Source of the DNA: Desulfuromonas sp.
GTDB lineage: Bacteria; Desulfobacterota; Desulfuromonadia; Desulfuromonadales; Desulfuromonadaceae
Direction: 5' to 3'
Length of the DNA: 42,275 bases
Assembly: GCA_028685815.1 (NCBI GenBank)
Contig: JAQUDG010000007.1
Location: 1 to 42,275, forward strand
How positions within the stretch are numbered: the first letter of the stretch is position 1; each line of letters starts with the position of its first letter. The notes under the pieces are model-generated. The model ran no database searches. It was not told the origin of the DNA and saw nothing but the letters and a program-made list of their open reading frames with translations. Positions 1 to 7,025 of the stretch are shown here, piece after piece. Both the position numbers and the translations under genes were made by a program.

Positions 1-2
1 TG

Positions 3-176
3 CTAAATAAGTTGCGCCAACTGGTTTGTTTTGATCTGCCCTTTGTTGCGACTGCCAGCATCGGTGTTGTTTCGGTAGAAGATAAGCAGACCCTTGAAAA
101 GACCCTTAAGCGCGTAGATAATGCATTGCAACGCTCCATAGAAATGGGGCGTAATCAGATTACATTCTGGGGCTAG
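3..176 (+). CDS. GGDEF-domain protein, C-terminal end only (partial)
   Basis: The forward frame that is open from the left edge encodes about 57 residues before a TAG at 174-176. It reads like the last third of a GGDEF (diguanylate cyclase) domain: a TASIGV strand near residue 18, then an acidic linker, a helix with RVDNALQ, and the closing GRNQITFW signature of GGDEF C-termini. The catalytic GG(D/E)EF loop lies outside the window, so activity cannot be judged. The reverse-strand open frame over the same bases has no recognisable domain and is treated as a shadow. A short hairpin at 286-310 follows and may end this transcript before ndk. Confidence 0.75.
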   Translation, partial: LNKLRQLVCFDLPFVATASIGVVSVEDKQTLEKTLKRVDNALQRSIEMGRNQITFWG

Positions 177-285
177 CTTGCGACCGCACCAATCGCACAT
201 TGACTTTTGGCGCTGAAAATGATAGAAGCCCACACTCTGAAGTTGTACCCTTAAGTGTCTAGCGCTAATGCTGAACATACCCATC

Positions 286-312
286 TAGAGCCCGTCGGTT
301 TCGGGCTTTAAG
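286..312 (+). terminator. Possible weak terminator between the GGDEF gene and ndk
   Basis: AGCCCG (289-294) pairs with CGGGCT (302-307) around a 7-nt loop, and flanking A/T and G-T pairs extend the stem to about nine. Only TTTAA follows, so the U-tract is poor and termination may be partial. Confidence 0.45.
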
Positions 313-353
313 TATTTTATCTGAACCAATTATCAAAAAAGGAACCCATTATC

Positions 354-767
354 ATGGAAAAAACATTCGCTATCATCAAGCCTGACGCCTTTGCTGCCGG
401 TCATGCAGGCAAAATCCTTGCGCGCATCTACTCAGAGGGTTTCGAGGTTATCGGGCTTAAGAAACTGTATATGAGCAAGGTTGAGGCCGAAGGCTTTTAC
501 TATGTACATAAAGAGCGGCCTTTCTTTGGCGAGTTAACAGATTTCATGAGTAGTGGCCCGTGTGTAGTCATGGCTCTGGAGTCCAACAACGCCATCATGA
601 AATGGCGAGATCTTATGGGTGCCACCAATCCCGCCGATGCAGGTGCAGGAACGCTCCGGCGCGAATTTGGCACTTCTATTGGGGAGAATGCGACCCACGG
701 ATCTGATGCACCGGAGACCGCAGCGTTTGAGCTCGGATACTTCTTTTCTGGCATGGAACTGCTGTAA
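354..767 (+). CDS. ndk: Nucleoside diphosphate kinase
   Basis: Transfers the gamma-phosphate from NTPs to NDPs through a phospho-histidine intermediate, balancing cytosolic (d)NTP pools. The 137 residues match the usual length of bacterial Ndk (about 135-145). The start carries the family opening TFAIIKPDA, and the active-site segment [11 protein letters not shown] holds the catalytic histidine at residue 115. An AAAAAGGAA-like ribosome site precedes ATG 354. The gene sits alone between a hairpin and a strong terminator, ahead of rlmN. The ndk-rlmN-pilF neighbourhood is also known in other proteobacteria such as Pseudomonas. Confidence 0.97.
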   Translation: MEKTFAIIKPDAFAAGHAGKILARIYSEGFEVIGLKKLYMSKVEAEGFYYVHKERPFFGELTDFMSSGPCVVMALESNNAIMKWRDLMGATNPADAGAGTLRREFGTSIGENATHGSDAPETAAFELGYFFSGMELL

Positions 768-795
768 TCGCAGTTTCGATCGCGCTTGAGGATTC

Positions 796-830
796 AAGGC
801 CCTTCGGATACACTCCGTGGGGCTTTTTTT
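796..830 (+). terminator. Rho-independent terminator of ndk
   Basis: AAGGCCC (796-802) pairs with GGGGCTT (with one G-G mismatch), the inner CGG/CCG closes the loop, and seven Ts follow at 824-830. It begins 28 bases after the ndk stop. Confidence 0.75.
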
Positions 831-833
831 ATG

Positions 834-861
834 TGCGCCCTATACGTGTTATAGGTGCGCA
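834..861. repeat. Long imperfect inverted repeat upstream of rlmN
   Basis: TGCGCCCTATA (834-844) and TATAGGTGCGCA (850-861) pair over 11 base pairs with a single bulged T and a 5-nt CGTGT loop. It lies directly after the ndk terminator and about 90 bases before rlmN. No T-tract follows, so it is not a second terminator in the forward direction. It could be an operator or a transcript-end structure. Confidence 0.5.
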
Positions 862-948
862 CGTGCGGTGCTCGCCCCCGTGGAGTCCTTAATCTTTTAA
901 TAGATAAACCTCAGATGGATACCTAAGCTAGGCAGGGTATAGATCATT

Positions 949-1986
949 ATGGATGAACCAAAGATAGACTTGCGTGGCTTAACCTCTGCCGACCTGATAG
1001 GATTTTTGGGTGGATTAGGGAAAGAACGCTTTCGTAGTAAGCAGTTGATGAGTTGGATGTATAAGAAAAATGTGTCTGACTTCGAGCAGATGACTGACCT
1101 TTCCAAAGATTTACGCGCACAGCTAGAGCAACGTGCGTATATCTCGCAGTGGCAGCCAGAAGCAGAGGAGGTCAGTTCAGACGGAACGCGCAAGTATTTG
1201 TTTCGCCTCGACGATGGGGCCACTATCGAAACCGTTCTCATCCCCATGGAAAGCGGACGATCCACCTTGTGTATTTCTTCCCAGGTGGGCTGCGCTATGG
1301 GGTGTGTTTTTTGTGTTACCGGCACTTTTGGGTTAAAGCGAAATCTCACAACTGCAGAGATTGTTAACCAAGTGTGTGCGGTACGGCAAGAGCACCACAT
1401 CAGCAACATTGTGGTTATGGGGATGGGAGAGCCCTTACAGAACCTGGATAACATGGTTGCTGCTCTTGATATTTTTTATGATGCAGCCGGCATGGACTAC
1501 AGTTCGCGCAAGATAACCCTGTCAACCTGCGGTCTGGTGCCGCAAATGCGCGAATTGGCTCAACGCGTCAATGTAAACTTGGCGGTATCTTTGAATGCCT
1601 CCAATGATGAAGTGCGCAGCCGCCTGATGCCAGTCAACAAACGTTACCCGTTGAGTGAACTTATCCAGGCCTGCCGCGAATTTCCCCTGCTTGGCAAGCG
1701 GCGTATAACCTTTGAATATATTCTAATCCAAGGAGTTAATGACTCCATTGAGGACGCACGCCGTCTGGTCAAACTGTTGCATGGGGTGAAGGCAAAGGTA
1801 AACTTGATCCCGTTTAACGAACACGAGAGTTCATGTTATAAGTGCCCAGATGAGCAGTCGATCAATGCCTTTCAGAGTTATCTGTTGCAGCGCAATCTGG
1901 TAGCTATTCGGCGTGCCAGTAAAGGTCAAGATATTTCCGCCGCCTGCGGGCAGCTTAAAGGCAAGCTGGAACGTAAAAATGGGTAA
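949..1986 (+). CDS. rlmN: Dual-specificity 23S rRNA/tRNA adenine C2-methyltransferase RlmN
   Basis: Radical-SAM enzyme that methylates C2 of A2503 in 23S rRNA and of A37 in some tRNAs. Of 345 residues, the [4Fe-4S] motif CxxxCxxC is at C115, C119 and C122 ([12 protein letters not shown]). The conserved pair of catalytic cysteines is present: C108, seven residues before the cluster, and C333 in the C-terminal [15 protein letters not shown], the SAM-binding GEP motif, lies near residue 160. The ribosome site before ATG 949 is weak (AGGG about 12 bases upstream). mtnP follows after 27 bases and then pfkB, suggesting one transcript. RlmN catalysis releases 5'-deoxyadenosine and S-adenosylhomocysteine, relevant to the next gene. 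Length and motifs are typical and I see no defects. Confidence 0.97.
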   Translation: MDEPKIDLRGLTSADLIGFLGGLGKERFRSKQLMSWMYKKNVSDFEQMTDLSKDLRAQLEQRAYISQWQPEAEEVSSDGTRKYLFRLDDGATIETVLIPMESGRSTLCISSQVGCAMGCVFCVTGTFGLKRNLTTAEIVNQVCAVRQEHHISNIVVMGMGEPLQNLDNMVAALDIFYDAAGMDYSSRKITLSTCGLVPQMRELAQRVNVNLAVSLNASNDEVRSRLMPVNKRYPLSELIQACREFPLLGKRRITFEYILIQGVNDSIEDARRLVKLLHGVKAKVNLIPFNEHESSCYKCPDEQSINAFQSYLLQRNLVAIRRASKGQDISAACGQLKGKLERKNG

Positions 1987-2013
1987 TCTCGAAAATTCGA
2001 AAGGAATAAATTA

Positions 2014-2883
2014 ATGTCTATGCCAGTAATTGGTGTAATTGGGGGCAGTGGCCTGTATCAACTTGAGGGCTTACAGGATATCGAAGAGATCCGTCTGCAG
2101 ACCCCGTTTGGTGAACCTTCAGATGCGTATATTACCGGTAAGCTTGGCGGGGTGAAGATGGTTTTTCTTCCCCGTCATGGCCGTGCGCACCAATATCTCC
2201 CTTCGGAGGTACCGTATCGGGCTAACATTTATGGAATGAAGATGCTTGGGGTTGAGCGGATCATCTCCGTTTCTGCTGTAGGTAGCATGAAGGAGGAGAT
2301 AGTCCCTGGGCATATTGTCCTTCCAGATCAGTTTATTGACCGTACCAGCGGTAAGCGGGCAAATACCTTCTTCGGTGACGGGATTGTAGGGCATGTTCAG
2401 TTTGACAATCCCATTTGCAACGATCTAGGAAGCAGTCTGGCTGCTGCCGCTAAGCAAGTTGGGGCGACAGTGCACCAAGGGGGAACTTATATCTGCATCG
2501 AGGGGCCGACTTTTTCAACCAAGGCAGAATCAAACCTCTATCGGAGCTGGGGGGTAGATGTTATCGGCATGACCAACCTGCCTGAAGTGCGCCTAGCGCG
2601 TGAAGCTGAGATCTGCTATGCGACCGTGGCCCTCGCCACCGATTATGACTGCTGGAATCAGGCCCATGCCGATGTATCAGTTGAGGCCGTTATCGCGGTA
2701 ATGCGAGCCAATATAGCCATGGCTAAGAAAATTATTGTTGCAGCAGTTTGCAAAATAAGTACGCAAAGACCTTGCTCATGCCCTCAGGCGGCACAACACT
2801 GTGTCATGACGGACCCGACACAATTCAATGTCGCAACCCGCGAGAAACTCGATCTTATTATCGGCAAATACTTTAAGGAGTAA
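2014..2883 (+). CDS. mtnP: S-methyl-5'-thioadenosine phosphorylase
   Basis: Phosphorolyses 5'-methylthioadenosine to adenine and 5-methylthioribose-1-phosphate, recycling the by-product of polyamine synthesis and, in some members, 5'-deoxyadenosine. The 289 residues carry the family motifs: IGGSGLY near the start, phosphate-binding PRHGRAH at about 53-59, IEGPTFSTKAES at about 162-173, and GMTNLPE followed by TDYDCW. The last is the pattern that distinguishes adenine-specific MTA phosphorylases from purine nucleoside phosphorylases for guanine. An AAAGGAA ribosome site supports ATG 2014. It sits 27 bases after rlmN and 8 bases before the sugar kinase. Confidence 0.93.
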   Translation: MSMPVIGVIGGSGLYQLEGLQDIEEIRLQTPFGEPSDAYITGKLGGVKMVFLPRHGRAHQYLPSEVPYRANIYGMKMLGVERIISVSAVGSMKEEIVPGHIVLPDQFIDRTSGKRANTFFGDGIVGHVQFDNPICNDLGSSLAAAAKQVGATVHQGGTYICIEGPTFSTKAESNLYRSWGVDVIGMTNLPEVRLAREAEICYATVALATDYDCWNQAHADVSVEAVIAVMRANIAMAKKIIVAAVCKISTQRPCSCPQAAQHCVMTDPTQFNVATREKLDLIIGKYFKE

Positions 2884-2891
2884 CTCAAAAA

Positions 2892-3803
2892 ATGAGCATT
2901 CTTGCAGTAGGTTCCATGGCTTTTGATAGTATTGAGACTCCATTCGGCAAGGCAGATGAGGTGTTAGGGGGCTCCGCTACCTATTTTTCCACCGCGGCGA
3001 GTTTTTTTACTGCGGTTAATCTCGTGGCCGTAGTTGGGGAGGACTTTCCGCAAGAACACATAGATTTTTTACAGCAGCGGGGCGTCAATATGGATGGCTT
3101 GACTCGCAGTAGGGGTAAAACCTTCCGCTGGAAAGGGAGTTACAGCTACGATCTTAACGAGGCGACTACCTTAGACACCCAGCTTAATGTGTTCGCAGAT
3201 TTTGATCCGCAACTGCCGGAAAATTACCGGAACGCCAAATATGTTTTTTTGGGTAATATCGATCCTGCCCTTCAACTTAAGGTGTTACAGCAGGTGATCA
3301 GGCCTAAGGTCGTCGCCTGTGATACCATGAATTTTTGGATTGAAGGCAAGCGCGAAGCGTTGCTCGAAACCCTTAAATATGTGGATATTTTGCTTATTAA
3401 TGAGGCAGAAGTGCGCCAACTTGCCAATGAGCCCAATATGGTCAGAGCAGCGCGCAAGGTGCAGGAGATGGGGCCTACCACCCTAGTGGTAAAACAGGGG
3501 GAATATGGCGCGGTAATGTTTACCCCTAATGCTGTGTTTGCCGCTCCAGCTTATCCGTTGGAGGCTGTATTCGATCCTACCGGTGCGGGGGATTCATTCG
3601 CAGGTGGATTTATGGGGTATTTAAGCAGTGTAGATAACCCTTCGGATGAAGCGATGCGCCAGGCCATTATTTTTGGCAGCGTCATGGCCTCTTTTAACGT
3701 GGAAGAATTCAGTCTTGGGCGCATGCGTAAGTTGGATATAAGTCAGGTGCGCGACCGCTATCGAAAGTTTCAGTTACTCACAGAGTTTAAAGGGGTCGAT
3801 TAG
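2892..3803 (+). CDS. PfkB-family carbohydrate/nucleoside kinase
   Basis: Ribokinase/PfkB-fold kinase of 303 residues. The N-terminal GGSATYFSTAASFF segment (26-39) is the substrate-side glycine motif. The C-terminal signature DPTGAGDSFAGG (228-239) contains the anion hole and the catalytic base D234. The substrate is not readable from sequence. The fold covers adenosine kinase, ribokinase and fructokinase, among others. Its start is 8 bases after the mtnP stop with an AAGGAG-like site inside the mtnP end, so it is co-expressed with the MTA phosphorylase. A role on a nucleoside or pentose salvage product is therefore a reasonable but unproven guess. The next gene, a pilus-type TPR lipoprotein, starts 20 bases on. 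Confidence 0.88.
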   Translation: MSILAVGSMAFDSIETPFGKADEVLGGSATYFSTAASFFTAVNLVAVVGEDFPQEHIDFLQQRGVNMDGLTRSRGKTFRWKGSYSYDLNEATTLDTQLNVFADFDPQLPENYRNAKYVFLGNIDPALQLKVLQQVIRPKVVACDTMNFWIEGKREALLETLKYVDILLINEAEVRQLANEPNMVRAARKVQEMGPTTLVVKQGEYGAVMFTPNAVFAAPAYPLEAVFDPTGAGDSFAGGFMGYLSSVDNPSDEAMRQAIIFGSVMASFNVEEFSLGRMRKLDISQVRDRYRKFQLLTEFKGVD

Positions 3804-3823
3804 GCCGAAATGCGGAGATATGT

Positions 3824-4567
3824 ATGTTGAGAACAGCTTTCATGTTGCTTATTGCCTTCACTTTAAGTGGATGTGCAGCGAGCGGTCCATCCAGAGTTGA
3901 TATGGCCAAATCCCATTACCAAATGGGGCAGTCATATATGTCAACGCAGGACTATAGTAACGCACTGAAGGAGTTGCTCGAAGGGGTGAGGCTGCAACCC
4001 AACAACCCCGATATGCATAATTTACTGGCACAGGCATATCAGCGCAAATCTGCTTATACTCAGGCTGAGACGCACTATCTGAAAGCTTTGAAGCTAAAAC
4101 CCGAAGATCCATATATCTACAATAATCTAGGCGCGCTGTATTTGGATATGCAGCGCTGGAATGATGCCGCTAGCTATTTTCGGAAGGCAGCGGATGATTT
4201 GGTGTTCCAATATCCAGTTCGGGCGTTAGCAGGGCTTGGGGTTGCTTATCACCGCGCGGGAGAGTATCCGCGCGCGGTAATGGCATACAAAGAGGCAATG
4301 AAGCAGTTCCCCGGCAATTTATCCGTCATGTATCTTCTATCCCAGAGCTACACAAAGATGCATAAGTATCATTTAGCTGAGGAGGTGCTTGAGCAAGCGC
4401 TCAAGATTGACCCTCTTGATAACATCATAAGATTTGAATACGCCAAATCCCTGCTTGAGCAAGACAAAAACGCACAGGCGCTGGAGCAGTTTCGCGAAAT
4501 AGCTAATCGTGAAGATAAGTCCCAGTTAGGTAAAGAAGCTCGCGACTATGTGCAGATGCTCGAATAG
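3824..4567 (+). CDS. TPR lipoprotein, PilF/PilW-like
   Basis: Outer-membrane-type lipoprotein of 247 residues. Residues 1-17 form a lipoprotein signal with lipobox LSGC, giving C17 as the lipidated residue, followed by Ala-Ala-Ser. Roughly six tandem tetratricopeptide repeats fill residues 26-240 (for example NNPDMHNLLAQAYQRKSAY). This layout and size match PilF/PilW, the pilotin that brings the PilQ secretin to the outer membrane. Placement downstream of rlmN is also the classic pilF position, and pilQ is present later in the window. Pilotin function is inferred because TPR lipoproteins are diverse. It is the last gene of the rlmN-mtnP-pfkB run. Confidence 0.8.
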   Translation: MLRTAFMLLIAFTLSGCAASGPSRVDMAKSHYQMGQSYMSTQDYSNALKELLEGVRLQPNNPDMHNLLAQAYQRKSAYTQAETHYLKALKLKPEDPYIYNNLGALYLDMQRWNDAASYFRKAADDLVFQYPVRALAGLGVAYHRAGEYPRAVMAYKEAMKQFPGNLSVMYLLSQSYTKMHKYHLAEEVLEQALKIDPLDNIIRFEYAKSLLEQDKNAQALEQFREIANREDKSQLGKEARDYVQMLE

Positions 4568-4603
4568 CTTAGCATGCTAGGGTAGACTATATTGCGGTCC
4601 TCA

Positions 4604-4679
4604 ATATGGGAGTGACCATATCTGGTAGTTAATACCCTTGACTCATTTTGGCACGGTGCTATTCTTTGCCATATTGGCA
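4604..4679. repeat. ATATGG/CCATAT inverted repeats in the gap before the receiver gene
   Basis: ATATGG (4604-4609) pairs with CCATAT (4616-4621), and a second CCATAT occurs at 4669-4674 inside TGCCA-TAT-TGGCA (4667-4679). The second repeat overlaps the expected start point of the candidate promoter at 4638-4665. A regulator site is possible, but the sequence alone does not show what binds. Confidence 0.35.
4638..4665 (+). promoter_or_regulatory. Candidate sigma-70 promoter
   Basis: TTGACT (4638-4643) and TATTCT (4660-4665) are separated by 16 bases. The match is five of six and four of six. A transcript starting near 4672 would meet the terminator at 4699-4732 after about 60 nt, unless it reads through into the receiver gene. 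Confidence 0.35.
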
Positions 4680-4698
4680 TTAGATGTTATTTAATGAC

Positions 4699-4732
4699 GG
4701 TGCGCACAGTAGTGCACCACCTTTTTTTTTTT
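4699..4732 (+). terminator. Terminator between the TPR lipoprotein and the receiver gene
   Basis: GGTGC (4699-4703) pairs with GCACC (4714-4718), with a possible inner AC/GT pair, and eleven Ts follow at 4722-4732. It lies 131 bases after the lipoprotein stop and only 35 bases before the receiver start, so it could also act as an attenuator. Confidence 0.7.
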
Positions 4733-4766
4733 AGGATTTTATGTTTTGCCAGTGTAGGTGGGTCCG

Positions 4767-5141
4767 ATGCAGAAAATCAAATCAATCTTAGTTGTTGATG
4801 ATGAGAAAATTAGCAGATATTCCCTCGGTAAGCTGCTTGAGCTCGAAGGATATCGGGTTGACAGCGCTGCGGACGGTTTCGAGGCCCTGCGAAAACTGCG
4901 AAATAACAGGGTGGATTTGGTTTTAAGTGACATTAAAATGCCCGGTCTGGATGGTTTGGGTTTGTTGGCACAAATCAGAGAAAAATATCCGGATATATAT
5001 GTTATTATGGTTACCGCTCACGGTAATGTGGATATGTATCTTGAATCCGCCAACTTGGGTGCTTTTGATTTTGTGCATAAACCGGTAAGGTTTGAAGAGT
5101 TGAAATTGGTGCTGAAAAAGATCTCAGTGGTTGATTCATAA
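4767..5141 (+). CDS. Single-domain response regulator (CheY-like receiver)
   Basis: A stand-alone phosphoacceptor receiver of 124 residues. Acidic pocket D11-D12, phosphorylation site D55 in LVLSDIKMPG, T83 in MVTAHGN and K105 in VHKPVRF are all present. There is no output domain, so it must act by protein contact or relay. ATG 4767 is preferred over GTG 4758 because AGGTGGG (4756-4762) is correctly spaced only for the ATG. A universal stress protein gene follows 25 bases downstream and a receiver-kinase hybrid gene about 660 bases downstream. The latter is a possible but unproven partner. Confidence 0.88.
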   Translation: MQKIKSILVVDDEKISRYSLGKLLELEGYRVDSAADGFEALRKLRNNRVDLVLSDIKMPGLDGLGLLAQIREKYPDIYVIMVTAHGNVDMYLESANLGAFDFVHKPVRFEELKLVLKKISVVDS

Positions 5142-5166
5142 TCGTTCCCTATCTAAGGAGGTTGCT

Positions 5167-5613
5167 ATGAAAGAATTTAAGACCATTTTATTTGCCACGG
5201 ACTTTTCCGATTGTTCTGAAAAAGCATTCGAATATGCATATGCTTTGTGCAAAGTTTCTGGTGCACGCTTGGAACTGATCCACACTATAGACGAGCCCGT
5301 CGACCTGCGTGGGTTTTATGTGCCGCATGTATCCTTTGATGTTCTCTTTAAAGAGATAGAGCAGAGTGCAAAGAAGATGATGGATGAGTTTTGTGCTGAA
5401 AAGCTCAGTGAAAAAGACAACTTCGGTACTTTGGTTGTCCCCGGAGTTTCGCACGAAGAGATCTTAAAGCAGGCAACAAATGTGAAGGCGGATGTGATCG
5501 TCATGGGTACTCAGGGACGCAGTGGTCTTGACCATGTTCTGTTTGGTAGTACAACTGAAAAAGTTCTACGTAAGTCCAAGATCCCGGTATTGTCAGTACC
5601 TAATCCTAAGTAA
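5167..5613 (+). CDS. Universal stress protein, UspA family, ATP-binding type
   Basis: A 148-residue single Usp domain beginning FKTILFATDFSDCSEKA. The nucleotide-binding motif Gx2Gx9G(S/T) is intact in the GTQGRSGLDHVLFGST segment near the C-terminus, so this is the ATP-binding rather than the UspA-only subtype. Start ATG 5167 is chosen because AAGGAGG (5154-5160) lies six bases upstream. A longer in-frame start at 5131 would overlap the receiver gene and lacks a ribosome site. Spacing of 25 bases to the receiver gene suggests co-transcription. A strong terminator follows. The cellular role (stress survival, ATP-dependent signalling) is known only at family level. Confidence 0.92.
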   Translation: MKEFKTILFATDFSDCSEKAFEYAYALCKVSGARLELIHTIDEPVDLRGFYVPHVSFDVLFKEIEQSAKKMMDEFCAEKLSEKDNFGTLVVPGVSHEEILKQATNVKADVIVMGTQGRSGLDHVLFGSTTEKVLRKSKIPVLSVPNPK

Positions 5614-5644
5614 GTCGTTTTATCTGTCTTGGGTACAATATTTC

Positions 5645-5678
5645 GGGGCAAGCCTTCCTATGGGTTTGCCCCTTTTTT
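5645..5678 (+). terminator. Terminator after the universal stress protein
   Basis: GGGGCAAGCC (5645-5654) pairs with the GGTTTGCCCC arm ending at 5672 (ten pairs, one G-T wobble), followed by TTTTTT (5673-5678). Confidence 0.85.
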
Positions 5679-5682
5679 AATT

Positions 5683-5700
5683 CCCACAGCGGTGTGTGGG
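5683..5700. repeat. Small inverted repeat CCCACA/TGTGGG
   Basis: CCCACA (5683-5688) and TGTGGG (5695-5700) pair around GCGGTG. It directly follows the terminator and precedes the receiver-kinase gene by about 100 bases. The 11-mer CCCACAGCGGT recurs at 8635-8645. Confidence 0.35.
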
Positions 5701-5802
5701 TGCTACGTCCGAGAAGGATATTGTGGTAGAGTGACGCCCTGCTAGGGTCGGTGAGAGATTGCACGAGAGTAGTCGAGAAGAACAGAAAGTAGGGGATGAT
5801 AT

Positions 5803-7005
5803 ATGTCGAAAAAACTACTTGTCATAGATGACGAGCGCAGCGTTTTAAAGCTGTGTCAGACGATTCTCGAGCATAAAGGGTATACGGTCCAGACCGCCAG
5901 CAGTGGCGAAGAGGGACTGCGCCTGCTTGCAGAGTTCGCTCCTGCTCTTGTTCTGCTTGACTATATGATGCCGGAGATGGACGGCATGCAGGTGCTCAAA
6001 CAGATAAAGAACATATACACCGACGTATATGTGATTGTCCTTACCGGAGTTGGAAATGAATCCGTCGCGGTCGAGGTTATGAAAGCCGGTGCTAGTGACT
6101 ACATTTCCAAGCCGTTTAAAAGCAAAGATTTGTTAGAACGTATCGAGAATGTCCTACATGTAAGGCATATCGAAATGGTAAATCAGCGCCTGCGGTGCGA
6201 GCGGGATGGACTACAGCAAGAAATCCACCACTGGAACAAAGAACTTGAGTTAAGGGTGCAGGAGAAAAGTCGCGAGCTCGAACAAGCGAATCGCGAGATG
6301 GTTCAGGCAGAGAAACTCGCTACCGTAGGGCACCTAGCTGCGGGAATGGCCCATGAAATCCGCAACCCCTTGAATTCCATCGCCCTTACAGCGCAACTGC
6401 TGCAAGCTGAGTGCGAACATGATGCCGACGTGCAGAGTTACACCCAGAATATTCTGGCAGAGGTAGGGCGCGTAGATACCATTTTACGGAAGCTGTTGAG
6501 CGCCAGTGAGCAAAAAAACCGCACAGAAACAAGCGGAATATGCCTGTCTAGTTGTATTGACAAAGTCTTGGAATTGTTTAGTGAACAGATAAAATTCCAG
6601 AAAATTAAATTAAATCTCAATATTCAGCGTACTCCCGTGTATATAGCTGCAGGGGCTGATGAGATTGAGCAGGTTTTCACCAATTTAATTGGCAATGCCT
6701 TGTTTGAGATGAAGGATTCTGGAACCTTGAGTGTTAATTTAAGGGTAGAAAATGACCGGGTTATGGTGCATGTGGGTGATACTGGCGGGGGGATCGAAGA
6801 GGATAATTTGGTTAAAATATTTGATCCTTTTTTCACCACCAGAAGTAGCGGCACCGGTTTTGGCCTTTCGGTGGTGCTCAGAGTGGTTAAGAGTTGTAAC
6901 GGCACTATACGGGTTGAAAGTGAACCGGGACGCGGCGCTGATTTTTACTTGGAATTTCCGCTGGAACAGATATCAGGCGAGCATGCTGTGTGTGTCAGGA
7001 GTTAA
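5803..7005 (+). CDS. Hybrid sensor: N-terminal receiver fused to histidine kinase
   Basis: 400 residues. The order is a receiver domain (1-118, acidic D10, phospho-site D53 in LLDYMMPEMDG, T81, K103), a charged coiled-coil linker (about 125-170), a HisKA dimerisation helix with phospho-histidine H184 in GMAHEIRNPLN, then an HATPase domain with N-box FTNLIGNALFEM, G1 DTGGGIEE and G2 GTGFGLSV. No transmembrane segment or sensory domain is present, so the receiver itself must be the input. Such proteins work inside phosphorelays. Its 3' end (TAA 7003-7005) lies just before the next gene. Candidate partners nearby are the single receiver at 4767 or the sigma-54 activator at 25008. Neither link is shown by sequence. 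Confidence 0.92.
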   Translation: MSKKLLVIDDERSVLKLCQTILEHKGYTVQTASSGEEGLRLLAEFAPALVLLDYMMPEMDGMQVLKQIKNIYTDVYVIVLTGVGNESVAVEVMKAGASDYISKPFKSKDLLERIENVLHVRHIEMVNQRLRCERDGLQQEIHHWNKELELRVQEKSRELEQANREMVQAEKLATVGHLAAGMAHEIRNPLNSIALTAQLLQAECEHDADVQSYTQNILAEVGRVDTILRKLLSASEQKNRTETSGICLSSCIDKVLELFSEQIKFQKIKLNLNIQRTPVYIAAGADEIEQVFTNLIGNALFEMKDSGTLSVNLRVENDRVMVHVGDTGGGIEEDNLVKIFDPFFTTRSSGTGFGLSVVLRVVKSCNGTIRVESEPGRGADFYLEFPLEQISGEHAVCVRS

Positions 7006-7025
7006 TTTTAGGTTTGAAACAACAT

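Noticed and set aside
3-284. Reverse-strand open frame of about 93 codons at the left edge
   Set aside because: The forward frame over the same bases reads as the C-terminus of a GGDEF domain (TASIGV, GRNQITFW), while the reverse product has no recognisable domain.
897-1454. 185-codon reverse frame within rlmN
   Set aside because: Overlaps the well-supported rlmN coding frame and shows no domain.
4646-4670. TTGGCACGGTGC, another possible sigma-54 element
   Set aside because: No GC at the -12 position; the sigma-70-type pair at 4638-4665 fits better.
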